Source of the DNA: Nemertoderma westbladi
Taxonomy: Eukaryota; Xenacoelomorpha; Nemertodermatida; Nemertodermatidae
DNA: 33,799 nucleotides
Direction of reading: 5' to 3'
Assembly (NCBI GenBank): GCA_032718475.1
Contig: JAUCBJ010008131.1
Span: 1 to 33,799 of the forward strand
Shown: in pieces, positions 29,063 to 33,799 of the stretch
Position numbering within the stretch: position 1 is the first letter of the stretch
Layout: the number at the start of each line of letters is the position of its first letter
Made by a program: the position numbers and the translations under genes
Notes under the pieces: model-generated
Seen by the model: the letters and a program-made list of their open reading frames with translations, nothing else
Told to the model about the DNA's origin: nothing
Database searches by the model: none

Positions 29063-30775
29063 ATGGCACATTCAGAAATCAGCTATTCAGGCAACGATCT
29101 GGTTTGCAACGAAAATCAGTTTATGCTACAAGACAACTCGTTTGGTCTATATTTCGATCCGGCGAACAAACTCTTCCCGTTAACGATAAATACAACATTA
29201 AACCAACCCATCCCGATTCCGGCAAACTACGCGCACTTTATTTTCCGCGCCTGCTACGAACTTCACGATGGACAATATCAAACCCTCGACGATAATAAAC
29301 TTCATTCCTCCAACCACGGTTTCAAACTTTTAAAAAGGGCCAACAAAATAACGTTCAATCTAACTACTTCGCCCGAAACGTTTACGATTCCAACTAGTAT
29401 AGTCGATTTTATTCGAAAAAACATCAACCAAGATGTGGCAAATCGTCTACTGGGTTTAACCACTCTCGTAACCTCATTCTTCTCCGATGATCGCTTATTT
29501 GATTTTCATAGTATCGCAAACTCGATTCTTCTTCTCATCTGGAACTCGTCGACTCCGACCGAGGAAGAGGAGACTCGTTTCTTTAAACTTTTCGATAAGG
29601 ATGTTCTCGCTTTCGGCGAGAAATTGAATGAGCTCACATGCTTTTTCGCCAATAAAGTCTCCTATTACTTTGGATTCAATTATAGAGTTGGCACCTATGG
29701 AAGTATTAACCCAGTGAAACCACTCGAGTTAATAAAGATGGAAGACACTGTAAACAGTTCATGGATCACATTTTCAGTCGCCTGCGCCAATTTATTTCAA
29801 CAATATGTAAACATATGTCGCCCTTTTATTAATCCTACTACTCACCTTGTCCTAAAACCGGGCAATTGGGTTGCTTTTGACTATTGCACTTTTGGGTTTG
29901 TTACAAATATTCGGAACGAGCGCAATTTAGCAATCACCAATGGCTACGAGGTTGACGATGGAAAGGCTATTGTTTCTTCTAGGGGCATGATTCTTCTTAC
30001 ACCAACCGAGGTCGGCGAATTGAAATGGTTCGATTCAGCCATCGAGGATAGTGAATGTGTCTGCTACGATGAAGTTAACGTCTACAAAGACAACATTTTC
30101 GAGCGAATATCGATACAAAGTTGTATCAGTGACTCAGAAATTGATTTACAGATAACCGAGAGAAAATTTAACGAATCCTTTACTATAGCTAACACGATTC
30201 AAGCGCGCGAGGCTCTAATCAGATTCAAGGCTATGGCTATACAATTTGCTTTCAAACCGAAGCAGATTACGATCCCCAATCACCAGCGCAATCTCATAAA
30301 TAGCAGTATCGCAGCCTTTATCTATAAGTTCAAATCCGAAAAATATGTTGGTATCTGGCCCATTTTAATGAAAGACGAAGAGAATACCACTTTTCAGTTC
30401 ACCAACGGTCTCAATATTAAGGGGAGCGATTTTCTCACAATAAATATAACCAACCCACCCAACTCTCACTACTATCTCAGTCCTTACATTCATATCGAGA
30501 ACAAACCAACAGAAATGATATTCACCAATACGAAAAATACCAACACTATCACCCTGTCCAACGACTTTACCATCGCGCGCCTTTTCGAATTACTAAAATG
30601 TTCTCTCAGAGAAGGCATCTTTCTCCCGCAGCAAACACACCTTAATCTATTTCACCCCCCAAGAAAAGGTTATCTCAACAAACTATTAAAGAGAAAATTA
30701 TCGCAGCCATTAATAGTATCGGACCCTAAAAGGGTTAAACCAAACGTTACTCTCGGAGACCAGCAACCCTATTAA
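29063..30775 (+). CDS. Orphan single-exon gene, 570 residues, function unknown
   Basis: An uninterrupted frame in otherwise frame-poor AT-rich DNA, with markedly higher GC than its flanks. The ATG has A at -3 and G at +4 (CACGATGG) and is the first ATG after the predicted start site. I do not recognise the protein. It has no signal peptide or obvious membrane helix; it contains scattered aromatic-rich beta-like stretches (NWVAFDYCTFGFVTNI, IKGSDFLTINITNPP), an acidic patch EDSECVCYDEV near residue 340, and a basic C-terminus (KLLKRKL ... DPKRVKP) that looks like a nuclear localisation signal. Single exon, compact promoter and polyadenylation signal suggest a domesticated or viral/mobile-element gene, but no hallmark domain supports that; an unknown host gene is equally possible. 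Confidence 0.8.
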   Translation: MAHSEISYSGNDLVCNENQFMLQDNSFGLYFDPANKLFPLTINTTLNQPIPIPANYAHFIFRACYELHDGQYQTLDDNKLHSSNHGFKLLKRANKITFNLTTSPETFTIPTSIVDFIRKNINQDVANRLLGLTTLVTSFFSDDRLFDFHSIANSILLLIWNSSTPTEEEETRFFKLFDKDVLAFGEKLNELTCFFANKVSYYFGFNYRVGTYGSINPVKPLELIKMEDTVNSSWITFSVACANLFQQYVNICRPFINPTTHLVLKPGNWVAFDYCTFGFVTNIRNERNLAITNGYEVDDGKAIVSSRGMILLTPTEVGELKWFDSAIEDSECVCYDEVNVYKDNIFERISIQSCISDSEIDLQITERKFNESFTIANTIQAREALIRFKAMAIQFAFKPKQITIPNHQRNLINSSIAAFIYKFKSEKYVGIWPILMKDEENTTFQFTNGLNIKGSDFLTINITNPPNSHYYLSPYIHIENKPTEMIFTNTKNTNTITLSNDFTIARLFELLKCSLREGIFLPQQTHLNLFHPPRKGYLNKLLKRKLSQPLIVSDPKRVKPNVTLGDQQPY

Positions 30776-30793
30776 TATAAACAGTCTCTATTT

Positions 30794-30799
30794 ATTAAA
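30794..30799 (+). terminator. Polyadenylation signal ATTAAA of the orphan gene
   Basis: ATTAAA lies 19 bases after the TAA, followed ~20 bases later by a GT-rich stretch (TTTTGTTATTGTTGATGTT), the usual downstream element. A short stem AACAGT/ACTGTT brackets the signal. Confidence 0.5.
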
Positions 30800-31920
30800 A
30801 ACTGTTCTGACTATATCTTTTGTTATTGTTGATGTTCTTATATTATTTATTATTAATGTTGTTGGTAAATTATTTATCCGTTGTTGTTATATTATTTAAT
30901 ATTGATGTTGTCGGTAAATTATTTATTCTTGTTTCCCCATAATGTTTAAAAAATATAAGATGTTTAACCACCTATTTTTCATTTTTCTCTACTAGTTAAT
31001 CTATACTATGAGAGCGAGCCATGAAATAAGTGAGTCTCAGCATACCATTAATGACCCCTACTGCTTCTTCGTAATCAATTTGAATGTTAACCCCTAAATA
31101 AACAGCCAATCCCTATGAATTCTTTACAAACTCGATATGCAAGTTGTTTATCAGAGTTGATTTTAATTAAAATATATTATTTAGCGATTTTCGTGATTAA
31201 TGCTATAAATTATATTCACCAAAATGAAAATATCCACCCTATTACTCTATCCATCAAGCGATGCTTTGTATGTATTGATGGCGAGCAAAGTTTTCAGGGC
31301 GACCACCTCTAGGCTGTAAGTATACTGTTCTGCCCTATCATAGACACTCTGTCTTTTAGATGCTTCACTGTTAATATTAAGCCGTTAGCCATGGCGCCGC
31401 TGATAAGCCGCGAGGATATTCAAAGGCTTTGGTTTGATTGTTCGTACTATGGATAGTTCAATGAAATCATGAAAGGGAGGGCCGCATGGGTTGAAAGTGA
31501 TAGCCCCTCATCCTTATTTTCCCGAGAAATTCTTAAAGGCGACTATGAATAGAACAATGAAACATTAAAGGGAGGACCGCATATGTTGGGAATGATAGCC
31601 CTTCAACTGCCTTTTACCCAGATTTGTGTAAGATCGAGGGAGGATGTAGAGGAAAATATACTCATAGCTTTAATGCCCCATTTGATTAAAGTAGAGCAAA
31701 TTTAGCTTTCACCTAAGGGTTATCACTCCATGCGACTGCAAAATTTAAAACTCTATCTATGATGTATTCGCTATATTTCGTTTGATAACATTATTTCATC
31801 GCAAAATTAAAAGCATCTGCTATTACTATTATTATAGTATATTATCTAAACTAGTGACACTGAGTTGGAACAGATAGGATAATTGCACTTGTTATGTTTT
31901 AGATTAGTAGCTTTAATCAT

Positions 31921-32060
31921 AATACTACCGGGCTATAAAATGTTGTACAAACATCGGGGAGGGTCATAATGACCCTGGTCGGGGGTAGGGAATCGAATCT
32001 ATGACAATCTGTATATCCTATTTTGTGTTTACTTTTTATATTTTCCGCGAAGCGAGGGCA
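31921..32060 (+). repeat. ~140-bp direct repeat with TATA-like box, unit 1
   Basis: Starts with a GGGCTATAAAATGTTGTACAA segment, continues with the palindrome GGGTCATAATGACCC and ends in TATATTTTCCGCGAAGC. Unit 2 is 32405-32546, with high identity. CTATAAAA in a GC-rich lead is core-promoter-like. Confidence 0.8.
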
Positions 32061-32404
32061 AAAATTTAAATTTCCTGAAAATTTCTGAGTCTCAACATAC
32101 CATTAATGATCCCTATTGCTTCTTCGTAGTCAATTTGAATGTTAATCCCTAAATCCCTATATTTTTCATAAAAACCCTCAAAACTTTACAAATTTTGAAA
32201 AATCGGCTAATATAAAATGCCCCATAGTTTCAATAAAAATGGTACTCGAAATGTGAATACAATGCTTCCACTTCACCAAGGTGAAACCTTAACGAAAACT
32301 ATCCTGATCCACACTCGAGTTGTAAATACATTGCATCCACTTCACCAAGATGGAACATTTGTATTGTATTTAAGATTTATTTTCATGAGTCACATAATAA
32401 CCCC

Positions 32405-32546
32405 AATACTATCGGGCTATAAAATGTTGTACAAATACCGGGGGGAGGGTCATAATGACCCTGGTCGGGGATAGGGAATCGAATCTATGACAATCTGTAT
32501 ATCCTATTTTGTGTTTACTTTTTATATTTTCCGCGAAGCAACGGCA
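32405..32546 (+). repeat. ~140-bp direct repeat with TATA-like box, unit 2
   Basis: Second copy of 31921-32060, ~484 bases downstream in the same orientation. A short open frame ending within it (32217-32474) has no motif and is not called. Confidence 0.8.
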
Positions 32547-33636
32547 AACCTGAAAATTTCGCGGATAGAGAATTATAAATATATTTGGTGAGCATAGTGC
32601 TGCGCGAAGGCTCCATGGCAGATGTATTTTAGCTATGGACTCGTATATCCATTCTACTCTACTATAGCCAGACTGTCTTCGAGGTGCCCCGTTAGCCTTG
32701 GCGCCGCTAAATTTGCATGAGGGCCGGCCATGGTCTTATATGTAGTTCTTTCTCTAGCAATATAGCCCATGTCCGCAATGTTACGCCTGGGGGCTCTCTC
32801 ATCCACCCGATATAAGACATAGCAACACACCGCACACAAAGCCTTTGTCGATCCCAGCAAGTTAGCCTCCTGCTGTGTGATCTTTTATATCCAAATAATC
32901 TCTGATGGTTGCGCATAAAAATTTTGCTTACTATTACATAATTATATTAGTATTAGGACTATTTATCCTTAATAATTATATTAGAATTATAAATGTATTT
33001 ACCCCCACATTATTTATTACTATTAGGTCTATTTATTCAAGAAATTATATGTTTTTATAATATACTTTGGAAAATTAGTCGACTAAGTCATAATTTTTAA
33101 AACTTTAAATACGGGTTGAGTTATTTTATAAAGTTAAGAAGAATGAAGCAATAGAGGGAGCCTGAAGTCTAATCTCTTGGCCTTTACTCATATTAACTCC
33201 CATGGTTGCATACTATCACTATAGCCGGGAGAGTCAAAGCTAGAGTGTATGCTAGAGTTATCCAAGAGCTAGGAAAAAGATTAATGCTCTTCTAGGGTCC
33301 AAACTCACATCCCTCCAATTAGAGAATTAAGCAAATGACCAGCTTGAAGGCCTTAGACCCTTAATCGGAGGCATCGAGCAGACAATGAGAGAGCAGATGC
33401 GAGTACAGTGGTAAAGCCCATCCATGGTGAGATAACGTCACACTAACTCTCAAGGATAGTTACACTCACCATTCAAATATCCCCCGCAAACCAGATTCCC
33501 CCAACATCTAAAGTAATCCACTTCAATGTAAAATATATAATGCAATATAACTCGAATATTTCTGTTTTTATAATATAAATAATAATTGTAACATAAATTT
33601 ATAATTTAACATAAATATAATGTGAAAATTCACTTT

Positions 33637-33799
33637 AACATAGAGTAACTAAACTAAACACAAAATAGGATAACAGATGGTCACGGGTTCAATCCCTACT
33701 CGCGACCAATATAAAACCAACACAAAATAAGTTAAACATAGAATAACTAGAGTACCTAAACTAAACACAAAATAGGATAAACAGATGGTCACAGGTTCG
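33637..33799 (+). repeat. ~97-bp tandem repeat with B-box-like motif, cut by window end
   Basis: TTTAACATAGAGTAACTA and the following AACACAAAATAGGATAA and CAGATGGTCAC phrases recur at about 33733-33799. The first unit contains GGTTCAATCCC at about 33686, close to a polymerase III B box, followed by CTCGCGACC, which can pair with the GGTCACGGG in front of it. Possibly a tRNA-derived repeat; incomplete here. Confidence 0.5.

Larger units (their letters stand above)
30820..33799. other. Gene-free 3-kb region built of duplicated segments
   Basis: No convincing coding region. It begins with a ~70-bp GTTGTT/TATATTATT segment repeated twice (30820-30925). Direct duplicates elsewhere: 31031-31099 with 32086-32154; 31459-31510 with 31555-31606; 31921-32060 with 32405-32546; 32254-32290 with 32321-32357; the GTTAGCCxTGGCGCCGCT phrase at 31384 and 32690; and 33637-33700 with 33736-33799. 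The pattern suggests an old, repeatedly rearranged satellite or mobile-element tail. Confidence 0.5.

Noticed and set aside
32217-32474. Plus-strand 85-codon frame
   Set aside because: It runs through two direct-repeat families whose other copies are not open in this frame.
33680-33710. Possible tRNA 3' half ending CGCGACCA
   Set aside because: The T stem pairs at only three positions and no D or anticodon arm precedes it; kept only as part of a tandem repeat.
1-33799. CRISPR arrays, prokaryotic operons, rRNA genes
   Set aside because: The tandem arrays have no spacer-repeat structure, the genes have spliceosomal introns, and no rRNA-like sequence was seen.

Overview
This is a low-gene-density, AT-rich stretch of nuclear DNA from a metazoan, most likely a marine invertebrate; the species cannot be named from the sequence. 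The reasons are a spliced animal gene with clean GT-AG introns (SPPL3), a THAP/P-element-like DNA transposon, Ty3/Gypsy, LINE and Penelope-type remnants, MITE-like inverted repeats and satellite arrays. Only two genes look intact: SPPL3 on the minus strand (23815-26958, six coding exons resolved, first exon not found) and a single-exon 570-codon orphan gene on the plus strand (29063-30775) with a textbook promoter layout.

Layout. 1-1044: intergenic, with one copy of a ~225-bp MITE. 1045-4470: a tandem duplication of an intronless SLC18B1-like MFS transporter; each copy is frameshifted at a different place. 4471-6800: a minus-strand, heavily decayed Gypsy gag-protease fragment with two internal tandem duplications; one duplicate carries a 398-bp LINE 3' end flanked by a 9-bp target duplication. 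8008-8451: minus-strand GIY-YIG domain of a Penelope-like element. 8785-18193: a THAP-containing, P-element-like transposon (27-bp perfect TIRs, 7-9 bp target duplication) split by a full-length Gypsy retrotransposon (9719-17284) whose two 486-bp LTRs are identical and whose gag-pol frame is interrupted by one TAA. 18817-20165: a fold-back element with long TIRs enclosing eight 63-bp minisatellite units. 20824-23048: a tRNA-like SINE fragment, a 20-bp AT-rich array, an inverted second MITE copy and a 27-bp satellite of about 26 units.

23815-26958: SPPL3, an intramembrane aspartyl protease of the Golgi. 27811-28115: a ~300-bp hairpin element packed with GGTGTCA/TGACACC motifs. 28841-30800: CRE, two CCAAT boxes, a TATA-like box, a 5' leader without an upstream ATG, the orphan ORF and a polyadenylation signal, which together look like a compact functional transcription unit. 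30800-33799: no convincing gene, but several families of duplicated non-coding segments, two of them carrying a TATA-like box.

The mobile elements give a relative history. The Gypsy copy is the youngest: it sits inside the P-like transposon, and removing it brings the transposase frame back together. The MFS pair, the old Gypsy and the Penelope piece are older and decayed. The orphan gene, with its promoter and the neighbouring hairpin/iteron block, is the best candidate for something undescribed.
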